64,000 nucleotides of DNA from NCBI GenBank assembly GCA_027021615.1, contig JALUTY010000107.1, positions 22,534-86,533 of the forward strand, read 5' to 3'. The stretch comes from a bacterium. Lineage in GTDB: Bacteria; Desulfobacterota; Deferrisomatia; Deferrisomatales; Deferrisomataceae. Both the position numbers and the translations under genes were made by a program. Shown here piece after piece: positions 52,286 to 63,900 of this stretch. Below the pieces are notes generated by a model, which saw only the letters and a program-made list of their open reading frames with translations, had not been told where the DNA came from and did no database searches. Position 1 is the stretch's first letter; each line of letters starts with the position of its first letter.

Positions 52286-52825
52286 CTAGAAGCTCGGCGG
52301 GGTCACGACCCAGATGGCCCGCATCACGCCCGGGCCGGGGTTTCGCCACCGGTGGGGGATCGACGAGGTGAAGTAGATCGAGTCGCCGGGCTCCATGCGG
52401 TACTCCCGGCCCCCCAGCTCGAACACCAGGGTGCCCTCGAGCACCGTGCCGAACTCCTCGCCCTCGTGGGTGTACTCGCCCTCGCTCTCGCCTCCCGGCA
52501 GCAGGGTGAAGAAGATCACCTCCATCTTCCGGTTCGGCACCTTGGATGCTCCGAACTCGAAGATGACCTTGTCCTTCACCACCTCGTAGGGCACCCGGTC
52601 GGCCTTCTTGAGAAAGTAGACCTGCTCGTCCCGGTTGTCGGCGAACATCTCGCCGATGCTTACCCCGAGGGCCTGGGTGATCTTCTTCAGGCTGGCGATC
52701 GAGGGGGAGTTCTTGTCGTTCTCGATCTGGGAGAGGAAGCTTTTGGAGAACCCCGTTCGTCTAGCGAGCTCCTCCAGGCTGAATCCTCGGGCCCTGCGGG
52801 CCTGCTTGAGTCGTTTCCCGAGCAT
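52286..52825 (-). CDS. XRE-cupin transcriptional regulator
   Basis: About 179 residues. XRE HTH (LGKRLKQARRARGFSLEELA, RTGFSKSFLSQIEND) and a C-terminal cupin (EGEYTHEGEEFGTVLEGTLVFEL, GDSIYFTSSIPHRWRN). ATG at 52825 was chosen for GGAG 9 nt upstream; the TTG at 52840 has none. It heads the CoA-transferase operon and probably regulates it. It is paralogous to the regulator at 40.6 kb, which has an extra N-terminal tail. Confidence 0.9.
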   Translation of the reverse strand: MLGKRLKQARRARGFSLEELARRTGFSKSFLSQIENDKNSPSIASLKKITQALGVSIGEMFADNRDEQVYFLKKADRVPYEVVKDKVIFEFGASKVPNRKMEVIFFTLLPGGESEGEYTHEGEEFGTVLEGTLVFELGGREYRMEPGDSIYFTSSIPHRWRNPGPGVMRAIWVVTPPSF

Positions 52826-52903
52826 GGGCGTCGTCTCCAACCGCGGTTTTGCAGCCCCAACCCAGTTCTTGTAAACGAAAGTGCGCTACAGGTCAACCAC
52901 GCC

Positions 52904-52935
52904 TTGACTCGCCCCCCCGCCCGTGGGAGCATAAA
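52904..52935 (+). promoter_or_regulatory. Probable tRNA-Arg promoter
   Basis: TTGACT (52904-52909) and AGCATA (52928-52933) with 18-bp spacing, ending 11 nt before the tRNA. GTCAA-N7-TTGAC overlaps the -35 and could bind a regulator of the divergent XRE gene. Confidence 0.5.
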
Positions 52936-52944
52936 CCCCCTTGC

Positions 52945-53021
<77 letters not shown>

Positions 53022-53033
53022 TTCGAAAGGAAT

Positions 53034-53060
53034 CGCCGCTTCCGCAAGGGGCGGCGTTTT
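53034..53060 (+). terminator. Terminator after tRNA-Arg
   Basis: CGCCGC (53034-53039) pairs with GCGGCG (53051-53056), followed by TTTT. Confidence 0.7.
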
Positions 53061-53205
53061 CGTTTGGGCGAGCCGCGAAGCCGGGGGAAAGAGGCACGCT
53101 CGGAGGGTGAGAACCCCCGATGGGGTTCGACGATTCCGCAGGAGAGCGGAATCGGACGATCCCGAAGGGATCGCCCGAAGGGCGAGGTGCGTATTCCGGG
53201 GAAGT

Positions 53206-53798
53206 CGACCACCGATACCGGCAATGGGAGAGGTCCTGATGGAAGTGGGCCTCGGCGCGGGTGTAGGAGCTTGCCCCGAGGGTGCCGACGAAGAGGTAGG
53301 CGTCTTGGATCTGGCCCGTGTCGGGGTCCACCACGGGGATGGGGGGGCCGGCGTAGTCGACGAAACACTTGTCGCCGGCCTTTTGTAGGTTTGGCGCATC
53401 GAGGGCTCGAGGCGCTTCTTCCAGGCAGCATAGCGCTCGCAGAAGCGGCTGTAGCGAAACCCCTCGGGGTGGGCCTTGTGGTACTCCTCCCAGAGGAGTT
53501 GCAGGGTCACGCCCTTGTGGCGCAGCTCCTGGTCGACGTGGGCCCAGTTGGGCTCGGGCAGCACCCGGGTGGATGGGGCTGGGGGTGGGGGGTAGAGCAG
53601 GGCCGAGAGCCGATCGTCATCGAGCCCCTCGGGCAAGGGCCAGCCGAGGCCGGCCTTCCGAACCCGTCGGAGGCACTCGGCCACGGTGGAGTGGGAGATG
53701 CGAAGGCTCCGGCCGATGGCCCGGTTGGACAGGTGGCACTCGTGCTTGAGGCGGAGGATCTCACGGATCTTGCGCATGGATAACGGCTCCTGAGACAT
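53206..53798 (-). pseudogene. istA: Truncated, frameshifted IS21-family transposase (IstA)
   Basis: The first 140 or so residues are a good IstA N-terminus: HTH region KIREILRLKHECHLSNRAIGRSL cut as family-typical helices, then [27 protein letters not shown]. Near 53385 the AAAA run shifts the frame: the next segment, [20 protein letters not shown], continues in another frame to QDLSHC. The sequence then ends in an IS terminal unit instead of the DDE domain. About 190 of roughly 500 residues remain and istB is missing, so it is inactive. Confidence 0.85.
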
Positions 53799-54060
53799 GG
53801 CTCACGCTCTCCTTGCTTGGCTGAGGGCAAAGGGAGGAGGGGATGAGGCGAACCAAGAGAGTTATCCAGCGCCGTTTTCTGCAGTGGAATCAGACCGTTG
53901 TCCGGATTCCGGAGCATGCCGTCCAGTGATTCCGGCAAGTCGACCACCGATTCCGGGAGGAACCCGTAAAGTGGACGGCATGCGATCGGAACGAGTGGAC
54001 GGTATCGCCTGGAACCGGTGGACGGCATGCCGTCGGAATCAGTGGTCGGCTTGGCCCGGT
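53206..54060. mobile_element. Internally deleted IS21-like element with multiple terminal repeats
   Basis: Terminal units related to CGGAATCGGTGGTCGACTTG occur next to truncated istA at 53206-53222 and, in the same orientation, in the left-end region 53885-53960. This gives a shortened element with both ends but most of istA and all of istB lost. A further array in the opposite orientation has GTGGACGG-type units at 53971, 53995, 54018 and 54042 (about 24-bp period). IS21 ends carry such repeated transposase sites. Confidence 0.7.
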
Positions 54061-54418
54061 GCACGCAAGCGCCGGGGGCGCATCCCGTACGCGGGAGAGG
54101 CGTCCACGTGTTGAGGCCTTTGTCCGAGCGGAGGCCGGCGTCCCCCGCGTAACAGAGGCCGGGGAGTTCCAAACGGTGCTCCGGGCCATGCGCCGGGCCG
54201 CGGAGAAGCGCCTGGCCGGGGTCACCAGCAAGACTCGGCGCCGGTATTACGGCCACGCGGCGCACCTGGTCGCCATCTGCGAGGCCTTCGACCCCGCCGC
54301 GAGCTCCGAAAGGGCGTGCGCGATCCGCGTCCAGCTCTTCCCGCACTGGTGCTCTGCTTCCCGCTCCAGGAGAAGCGCCAGCACCCACAGCTTCACCGGG
54401 AAGGGCCCTTTGGACTAA
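54059..54418 (+). pseudogene. Remnant of a gene of unknown function
   Basis: A 119-codon open frame. Its middle (VLRAMRRAAEKRLAGVTSKTRRRYYGHAAHLVAICEAFDP, shown here as VLRAMRRAAEKRL and RRRYYGHAAHLVA) looks like true protein with a helical RRYYGHAA motif found at the C-termini of some mobile-element-associated proteins. Both ends look random. No ribosome site. Probably a fragment left by IS activity. Confidence 0.35.
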
Positions 54419-54942
54419 CCTCCCGAGATGTAACGTCTTTCCGGCATTCTTTAGGTCTGTGACGACCTTCTGGGTTCTCGTGATGAGGCGGTCGGCCGGT
54501 TGCGGGAGGCTACCGAGCGCCTGGGGCAAGCAAAGCCCGCGATCTGGGGGGCTGTTCGGGTCGCTGGCGCGGGGAACGGCGGTGCCGGGTTCGGGCGCGG
54601 ACGTGATCGTAATCGGCGGGCGTGGTGCGCATCACCAGGTGACCACTCCCAAGGTCAAGGACGTACCCCGCGACCTCGTCACGGGTGGGAAATTGTTTGC
54701 CATTTATGGGAATCCAGGACCACATCCCCAATGAGGTTTCTGGAGAGACCCAGAAAAACCCGGTGCATGTTGCCGCGTTGTGTTTGTGTCAATGTTTGGG
54801 TAAGGTTCTAGGCACGGTATATGCATAGCGTTCCGCTCAAGATTCTCTTCTCTCTCCGCCCTCCCTTTTTCGTGAACACAAAAAAGAACCCCGCGTCCAA
54901 AGGCACCACCCCGGTCCCGGGGCTCTTGAGGAGGGAAGGCCC
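54419..54942. other. Low-complexity accessory gap
   Basis: No supported gene; base composition is lower in GC than the surroundings, notably 54690-54900. A possible promoter TTGGGT-N16-TATATG (54796-54823) precedes the giant gene by 120 nt. CCCCGGT/CCCGGGG near 54910-54922 can form a small hairpin in its leader. Confidence 0.45.
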
Positions 54943-57900
54943 ATGGGGACCCGGTGGATCGCTGTTGGGACGGGGTGTGGCTCCTGCCGGCTCCGCAATC
55001 TCCTCCAAAGCATCGTTCTCCTCCCCTGGCTCTGTGCGACCCTGAGCCTGCTCGGCCCTCCCCCGGCCCACGCCCGGGGCCAACTGCTCCTGTGGCCCGA
55101 GGGCAGTACCCGGGCGACCTTCGGACCCAATGAAGCGATCACCATCGGCACGGGCGTCATGCGGCACGTCCAGGGCTGCTCGCCAGGGGGGATCGACGAC
55201 TTCATCAGCCCTTGGACCTCCGTCTACATCGTGCCCTCCGGATCGGTCCGCCCGGGGGACGCGCTGTCCGACGTGGGAGGGGTTCCGAACTCCGTGGAGG
55301 GGGCGGCGTGGGGGATCTTCGTCTCCGAGACCATCGGCTTCACGGAGCCTGGGGGGGCGATCGGGCCGGGAACGTATGCGGTCGTATACGACGAGTGCCA
55401 GAACGGCCGGCTCGATCCGATCGACGGCGTGTTCGACCCCGCCTTTGACGTGCTTGCCCCGCTTGGGATTCCCCAGATCGACGAGGAGATCGCTCGCCTG
55501 AAATCAGCGGCGGCTGCAGAAAGCCTCTACTGGGCGGATGTCTGCAAGAGCCACGTCATCAACATCCAAATGCTGTCTCTTCTGGACAGCATCATCCACG
55601 GCCTGCCCGGCGTCTCCGGTTTCCTCACGGGCGGGGGCGGGAGCTTCGGCTCCTGGCTCAACCAGAAGATCATCCAGATCGTTGCCGCCTCTGCGGGACT
55701 CGCCGGCCAGGACCCGGTGATGGCGTCCTTCACGAACTGCTTCAACATGTTCAAGCACTATGCGGCGATCGCCAACGACCCACCGGATCCGCAGTTCCAG
55801 GAGACCACCCCTTTGGAGCCCCGGGCCCGGGCAGGGTCCTGGGGCCGAGATCCGTTGGCAGCGGCGTGGGCGGCGGTGGCGGACGCCAGCGCGGACGAGG
55901 CCGCCGTCCTTGGGGCGTTCCTCTCGGCCTTGGAACGCTACCAGGGGGCCCGCGACGCGGGCGACGCCGGGTGGGCCCTGATCCACGCGAGGGCGCTCCA
56001 GGGGTACGCAGACCTGCTGCGCGGGCAGCTGGGAAGGACCAGCTCCGGGCTGTCCGGGGCGGTGGCCGCGCTCTCGAACGACCCACGGCCCTGGGACGAG
56101 ATCTCCGCCGAGCTGGAAGCCCTGCGCAGTCGCCTGGAGACATCGGGCCTCACACCCGAGGAGCGCGAGGAGGCCCGGAACTTGGGGTTCTCGGACATTG
56201 AGATCGACGAGATGATCGCCGGCTTCGTGGCGCAGGACTTCGCGTGGGATCAGAACACGCTGCTTGCCGAGATATCCCAGGTCATCGACGCGAACGCCCA
56301 GCTCCAGAACGCTCTCGCCCTCTTCTCCGCCGGCATGGTGGAGATCGCGGCCGGGCTGGAGGCGGACCCCAGGGTCCCCGACACCCATCCGGTGGCGGAT
56401 GCGGGGGGGCCGTATCTCGGCGTGGAGGGGCAGCCCCTTTCCTTCGACGGCACCTCCTCCAGGGGCCCGAGAGCCATCGTATCGTACGAATGGGACCTGG
56501 ACGGCGACGGCGAGTTCGACGACGCGTCCGGTCCCGGGCCCAGCTACGTGTACTCCGCTCCCTTTCATGGGATCGTCGGCCTGCGGGTCACCGACGAGAC
56601 CGGCGCCGCAAACGTGGCCTATGCCTTTCTGGACGTGGCCGAGACGAACCGGGCTCCCCGGATCGACGCGGTGTCTCCGGTACCCCGGACCGTGGAGCTG
56701 TTCGCAGGGGACTCCCAGGTGTTCGAGGTTTCGGTCTCGGACCCGGAGGGGGACGCGTTTTCGGTGGAATGGATGGTGGACGGCGTTTTCGCGGCCTCGG
56801 GGGAGGCGTTCGGGTACCTGACCTCTGCGTCGGACGTGGGGATCCGCTGGATCGAGGCGATCGCCACCGATGCGGATCCTTTGGGCGGCTCCGTTCGGGT
56901 CGGCTGGATCGTATCGGTGTCGGGAGCACGTCTTCCGAACCTCGTTGTCTCGTCTCTTACGGCGTCGGACTTGGCACCGGCCCGGGGGGCAAACGTTTCG
57001 CTCTCGGCCCGGGTGTGCAACACCGGCCGGACCGGCGTGCAGGACGTGGCCGTTCGCTTCACCCGGGAAGACCCGGCGGCCGGACCCGTCCCGATCACGC
57101 CCGACATCACGATTCCCAGCCTCGCTGCCGACGCCTGCAAGGCGGTGACGTCGGACTTCGACACCACAGGCCTCGAAGGCTCCCAGCTTGTGTACGCGGC
57201 CGCCGATCCGGACGATGCGAAGGTCGAGTCCGACGAAACGGACAACCGGGCCGCCCTTGCGATCCAGATCCAGGAGGCCATCGCCAACCTGCCCCCCGAG
57301 ATCCTTTCGGACCCGATCACCACCGGGACCGTGACGGCCCCGTACGCCTACCGGCCCGTGGTCGTGGATCCGGACGGGGATCCCCTCGCCTTCGAAGGGA
57401 TCGCAGGGCCGGCGGGCATGGCCATCAACCCGGCGACCGGCGAACTCCGCTGGATCCCCCAGGACTACGACGCGGGCAGCCACGAAGTGGCCTTCCGGGT
57501 GCGCGACGGCCGGGGAGGCACGGCTGAGCAGCGCTTCACGCTCACGGTGGAGGGGAACCGCCGGCCCGAGTTCACGTCTTCGCCCGTGACCGCGGCCGCG
57601 CTCATGGAGCCCTACATCTACGAGGTGACGGCAACGGACCCGGACGGCGAGACCGTGACGTTCTCGCTCGGGGAGGCTCCCCAAGGCATGACCATTCACC
57701 CCCAGGAGGGCACGATCCGGTGGATTCCGGCCCCGGGCCAGGAGGGGATCCACAACGTGGTGGTGCGGGCCGTGGACGAGCGCGGCGGCGAGGCGCGCCA
57801 AGCCTACACCGTGCGGGTCCCTTCGTCCCAGGCCCGGCCGGACCTGGTGGTGGTGGGCGTGGACAACGGAGCGGTCTCCACCGATCCCCAGGCGCTCTCG

Positions 57901-60900
57901 ATCCGGGGAGCGGTGGGGGTGACGGTGGGCAACGCAGGCCCGGTGGACGTGACCGCGCGGTTTCGGCTCCTCGTGTTTCACGACCGGAGCGGGGACGGCC
58001 TGTTCACAGACGGGGAGGACCCGGTGCTGGGCGAGGCGACCCTGGACGGCCTCCCCGCGCTCGAAACGGCAAGCGTTTCCGTTCCGGTGTCGGGCACGCT
58101 GCGGTTCCGGGGCGACTTGATCCACGCGTGGGTGGACAGCGGCGAAGAGGTCGCCGAGGCGGACGAGACCAACAACGTGGGCCATAGCGGCCGGGCGAGC
58201 GCGTTCCGGCCGGAGCCGGGGCCGTTCACGCCGGAGCTGGAGTGGTCGTGGCCGGCCAGCGTGCCCGAGGGCGAGCTCGTGATGCCGGAGTACGACGACG
58301 TGATGACCACGCCCCTGGTGGTCAACCTCACCGACGACAACGGCGACGGTGTTATCGACACCGGCGATGTGCCCGACGTGGTCTTCGTCACCACGTGCTG
58401 GACGGACTGCGGTCCACAGGAGATCGACCACGGCATCCTTCGGGCGGTCAGCGGGAAGGACGGCTCGCCCCTCTGGGACCTCACCGACCCTGCCTTCCGG
58501 GTGTTGCCCTATCACCCGATCGCGGCCGGGGACCTGGACGGGGACGGCCTGGTGGAGATCGTGGCTCGCCACGTACAGGCCGATCGGCTCCCCATTGCCC
58601 GGTGGCCCGGGTACCTGATCGTGGAGAACGACGGCACCCCCAAGGGGATGAGCGTCTACAACACCAACGCGCGGGGCAACGGCGTTCTCTCCATCGCCGA
58701 CCTGGATGGGGACGGCTCGCCCGAGATCGTGGACGGCAAGGGGGTGTCGAATGCGGACGGGTCCCTTTCCTGGACGGGTTCCAAGTGCTTCGGGGCCAGG
58801 GTATGGCGGGGCGATTTTTCGAGCGCGGAAGCCAGTGCCGTGGCGGACCTGGACCTCGACGGGAGGATGGAGTTGATCACCGGGCCCGTAGCCTACAGGG
58901 CGGACGGGTCCATCTATTACGACATCAGCGTCCCCATAGGGACATCCTTCCGAAGCCCCTGGGATCCAATGCCTTGCAAGGGGGGACATCCCGCGGTGGG
59001 CAACTTCGACGACGACCCCTACCCCGAGATCGTGGTTGCGGAGCGAGTCGTGGTCCTGCTGGACCACCTGGGCAACGTGATTTGGCAGACCGGGGACATC
59101 GACGCGGCTGGCCCGCCGGCCGTGGCCGACCTGGACGGCGACGGGCTTCCGGAGATCGCGGTGGCAGGGTCTGCCTACGTGCGGGCGGTGGATCACGACG
59201 GCACCCTTATGTGGAGCTTCCCCATCCAGGACGCGTCCGGGTACACCGGCGCCACCGTATTCGACTTCGAGGGGGACGGCAACGCCGAGGTGGTATACCA
59301 GGACGAGAACTACCTGCGCGTGTTCCGCGGCACGGACGGCGCGGTGCTGTTCCAGGTGGCCAACCCCTCCGGAACCCGGATCGAGACCCCGGTGGTGGCC
59401 GACGTGGACAACGACGGCCGGGCCGAGATCGTGGTTGCCCGGAACCAGATGGGCAGCCGGGGATGGCGCACCGGCACCTTCGACGCCGGCATCTTCGTGT
59501 ACGGCGACCGGTGGGACCGGTGGATCGGGACCCGGCGCATCTGGAACCAGGACGGCTACTACATCACCAACGTGAACGAGGACGGCACGATCCCGCCGCA
59601 GGAGACCCCCAACTGGCAGGTGTTCAACAACTTCCGGGTGAACGAGCCCGTGCCCGAGGAGGAGAACGATCCCCATGCCGCGCCGGACCTGACCGCCTCC
59701 TTGATCCGGGTGGACGAGACGGGCTGCCCCGATACCGCCACCCTCACCGCGCGGATCGGCAACGGCGGCGGAGACGTGGCGCCGGCCGGGGTGCCGGTGA
59801 GCTTCTACGACGGCGACCCGGACGCGGGTGCACCCCGGATCGGCACGGCCCACACGACCCAGGTCCTCGGGCCCGGAGAGTTCGAGGATGTGTCCGTGAC
59901 GTTTGACCGCCCTGCGGACGGACCCCACCGGATCACGGCGGTGGCCGACGACGGGGAGAACCTGACGGAGTCGGAGAACCTCCTCGGGCTGGAGGGTGTC
60001 CGGGTCGTGAGCCGCGACAACCTCAACAACCCGCTCCTGGCCTTTGACACCTCGCTGGGAACGGCAGCTCAGCCCGCCGCGACGGGGGGGGCAGCGGTCC
60101 TAGAGCTGGAGTTCCCGTTCCCTGTGAACGTGCGGTCGATCCGAGCTCTGACCTACTACGAACACCCCTCCGCCGTGACCGTGACCTTCCCGGACGGAGA
60201 CGAGATCCTCTCGGACGTGGATCACTACGGCACGGGAGGGATTTTTGCGGCCTTCAACACCCCTCCGGGCTTCCGGGAAAGGAAGGGAGTCACCCGGATC
60301 CGGTTCGAGTTCTCCGGGACCACGACCACCACCTACATCAGGGACATCCGCATCCAGGGCTCCTACGTGGACCCCGACCGCCGGGGCATCGTGGCCGAGG
60401 GGAGGGAGGACAACAACCGCACCTCCCACACGGTGGGGCTTTGCGGGAACGCGGTGCCGGAGAACAGCCCCCCGGAGATCCTGTCTGCGGCCGTGACCGA
60501 GGCGGTCCAGGGCATCCCGTACCGATACGACGTCAAGGCCACCGATCTGGACGGAGATCCCCTGGAGTACGTCCTCGCGGCCGCACCGGAAGGGATGGCC
60601 GTGGACGCTGCCACGGGCCGCATCTCCTGGATGCCCCAGCCCTTTCAGCAGGGGAGCCTGGGCGTGACCCTTGAAGTGCGCGACGGTCGGGGTGGGGTGG
60701 CGGTGCAGGAGTACTCCATAGACCTCCGGCCGGTGGACCGGCCCCCGGAGATCACCTCTGCGCCCCCCACAGAGGCCCGGGTGGGTGAGGTGTACGCCTA
60801 TGACGTGGAGGCCACGGACCCGGAGGGGGAGCCCCTCCGGTACGCCCTGGAGGACGCGCCCGCCGGCATGTCCATCGATGGGGACACGGGCCTCGTCCGG

Positions 60901-63900
60901 TGGCGGCCGGCCCTCTCCCAGGTGGGAAGCCATCGGGTGACGGTTCGGGTGCGGGACCTGGGCGGGGCCTCGGCCGATCAGACCTTCACCCTGGTGGTGC
61001 TCTCGGGCACGGCCGGACCCGACCTCGTGGTGTCCCAGGTGGACAACCTGCCCTCGGTCACCGACATCCAGACCCTGGCGTTGGGCGGCCGGGTGGCCGT
61101 GACCTTTGGCAACGCCGGGGACGCACCGGTTTCCGGCACGTTCGAGCTGATCCTGTTCGCGGACGGAAACGGCAACGGCGCGTTCGATCCGGATGTGGAC
61201 TCCGTCCTGGGCTCCGCGACCCACGGCGGGGGAATGGCTGGGGGGCAGTACCTCACATACGAGATCGAGGTGGCCGGAACGGTCGCGTTCCGGGACGATC
61301 TCATCTACGCGTTCGTGGACAGCGGAGGGGCCGTGGCCGAGGCCGACGAGACCAACAACGTGCGGGCCACCGGGGCCTCCAGCCGGCACCGGGGATCCCC
61401 AGACGCCTTCTCGGTGGAGGAGGAGCGTTCGATCCGGCCGCCCAACGGGCGGTTCCACAGCATCCCCCTCGTGGCCAACCTCAACGACGACAACGGCGAC
61501 GGGCGGATCGACGAGGAGGACGTGCCGGAGATCGTGTTCATGGACACCTGGAACACGATCCGGGTCTACGACGGAGCCTCTGGGGATCTGCTTTGGAGTT
61601 GGGTGAACTCCGGGGCTCCCCCCTACTGGCGTTTCGACGTGGGGACGCCGGCGGTGGGAGACGTGGACGGGGACGGCTTCCCCGAGATCCTGGCCCCGAC
61701 GATCGCCGACTGGGGGAGGCCGTACTACGGCCAGCGGATGATCGTGTTGGATCATGAAGGGAACCTGGAGACCCTTACGGGGAAGTGGAGGGGCTATCTG
61801 GGCGGAGGCGCCGCGGTGCACATCGCCAACATCGACCGCCAGGGGCTCCCGGAGATCCTGGTGGGCAATGTGATCCTGAACGGCGACGGTACGTTGAGAT
61901 GCCAGGGGTCGGGGGCCAAGGGCGACGGCGGCTCCATCTCGGTGGCCGTGGACCTGGACCTCGCGGGGGACCTGGAGGTCGTGGCTGGGAACACGGCCTA
62001 CCGCTCCGACTGCTCCATCCTGTGGCAGAACCCGAACGTGCCCGACGGCCGTGTGTCGGTGGCCGACCTGGACGACGACCCTTATCCGGAGATCGTCCTG
62101 GTGGGCACGGACAACCAGGTGCGCGTGCTGGAGCACGACGGCACGCTCAAGGCCGGGCCGGTCACCCCTCCGGGGGTGGGAACGGAAGGAATTCACGGGC
62201 TGGCGGTTCTGGCCGATTTCGACGGGGACGGCGCCCCGGAGATCGCGGTGGCCGCCGGAAGCGTGGTGAGCGTGCTCGATCCCGCCGACCTGAGCGTGGT
62301 GTGGACGAGGGGGCTCAGCACGGTAACCGGCGCCCCCGCGGCCTTCGACCTGGAGGGCGACGGCAGCTCCGAGGTGCTGATCTCCTCCATGTGGTACAGG
62401 AACCCCACGTTCTACATCCTGAGCGGTCGGGACGGATCGATCCGGTACACCCGGCCGGTGTGGAACGCCCACAGGGGGATCTACCCGGTAGTGGCTGACG
62501 TGGACCGGGACGGCAACGCGGAGATCGTGCTCCATGATCCCGCCTACGGCATCCGAATCCTCGGCGAGCGCTCCGACGAATGGGTGGGAACCCGGCCGGT
62601 GTGGAACCAGTACGCCTACCACGTGACAAACGTGAACGACGACGGCTCCATCCCCGTGGTGGAGCCGAACCCCGCGCTGCTGGACAACAGCTTCCTCCAG
62701 AACCCGCCGAAGCTTCTCGCCCCGGACATCACCGCGTCGCGGATCGTGGTGGACGGGTCTGCCTGTCCGGACGCGGTGGAGGTCACCGCCCGCATCGGAA
62801 ACGGCGGCGGAGCGCCTGTGGCGGCGGGTGTGCCGGTGACCTTCTTCGACGGGGATCCTTACGGCAACGGCCGCCGGATCGGCCAGGTGGAGACGAGCCG
62901 GCCGCTCTCCCCGGGGGAATATGAGGACGTTGCGGTGACGCTGGAGGCCCCAGAACCCGGCGTTCATCGGCTCACCGTGGTTGCGGACCTGGAAACCGAG
63001 GTGGAAAACCTGGCGCTGCTCCCAGGGGTGACCGCCACGGCGAGTTCCGAGTACTACCAGGACAGTGCGTACGGGGCCATCGACGGGAAGCCCACGGTGT
63101 GGTGCACCAAGTACGGCGTCCCGTCGTCCCACCTCCAGGTGCACTTCCCCTTTCCGGTGGACGTGGACCGGGTCACCATGACCCACGGGACGATCCCCTC
63201 CTACGCCTCCCCCCGGTTCGCGTCGGGAAGGCTCGTGTTCTCCAACGGCTCGGAGATCCCGGTCACCCTGAGCAACGGAGGCGGAGCCTTCGACATCCCG
63301 GTGCAGGAGGGGGTGACCTGGGTGCGGTTCGAGGCGGACGGCCCCGGATGCTTCTCGGAGTTCGTGCCGAGGGGCGTGGTGTCCGACCTTTCGGGCCTGG
63401 CGGAGCCGCCTCCGGATGAGACCATGGTCGCGCACTGGCCCCTGGACGGCTCGGCAGCAGATGCCACCGGCAACGGGCACGACGGCGAGGTCCGGGGGGG
63501 GCCGCAAACCGTGCCCGGCCTAACGACCCCGGCCCTCGAGTTCGACGGGAGGGATGACGCCCTCGTCGTGGATGGATTCGCGGACATGCCATCGGACCGG
63601 ATCACGGTGTCCCTGTGGATGAAGGCCGGGGATGAAGCGAACCGGGGGACCCTGGTCTCCTACCGGGGCGGATGGGCCGGTGACGGTCTCCTCCGGATCG
63701 AGAACCCGACGAACCTGCGCGTTTGCATCCACAATGCCTGCTTCGACACCGGCATCGACGTGAGCGACGGAGGATGGCACCACATCGCCCTGACCTCGGA
63801 GCCCCAGGGCAACTCGGGGGCACCCACCCGCCTTTACGTGGATGGCCGGCCGGCGGGATCGTGGAGGGTGGGCGGCATGATCACCCAAGGGGGAGACCTC

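Noticed and set aside
53022..54060. Integrative element with att duplication at tRNA-Arg
   Set aside because: No repeat of the tRNA 3' end was seen downstream and no integrase is present; IS21 debris explains the segment.
54510..54731. 73-codon minus-strand frame starting MGMWSWIPINGKQF
   Set aside because: The first 45 residues look somewhat protein-like, but there is no ribosome site, no family, and the C-terminus is Arg/Pro-rich noise in a debris region.
55504..63507. Two minus-strand open frames of 1,474 and 1,135 codons
   Set aside because: Mirror frames of the giant secreted protein. The plus strand has a signal peptide, ribosome site and clear domains; the minus frames have Arg/His/Gly-rich composition and no motif.
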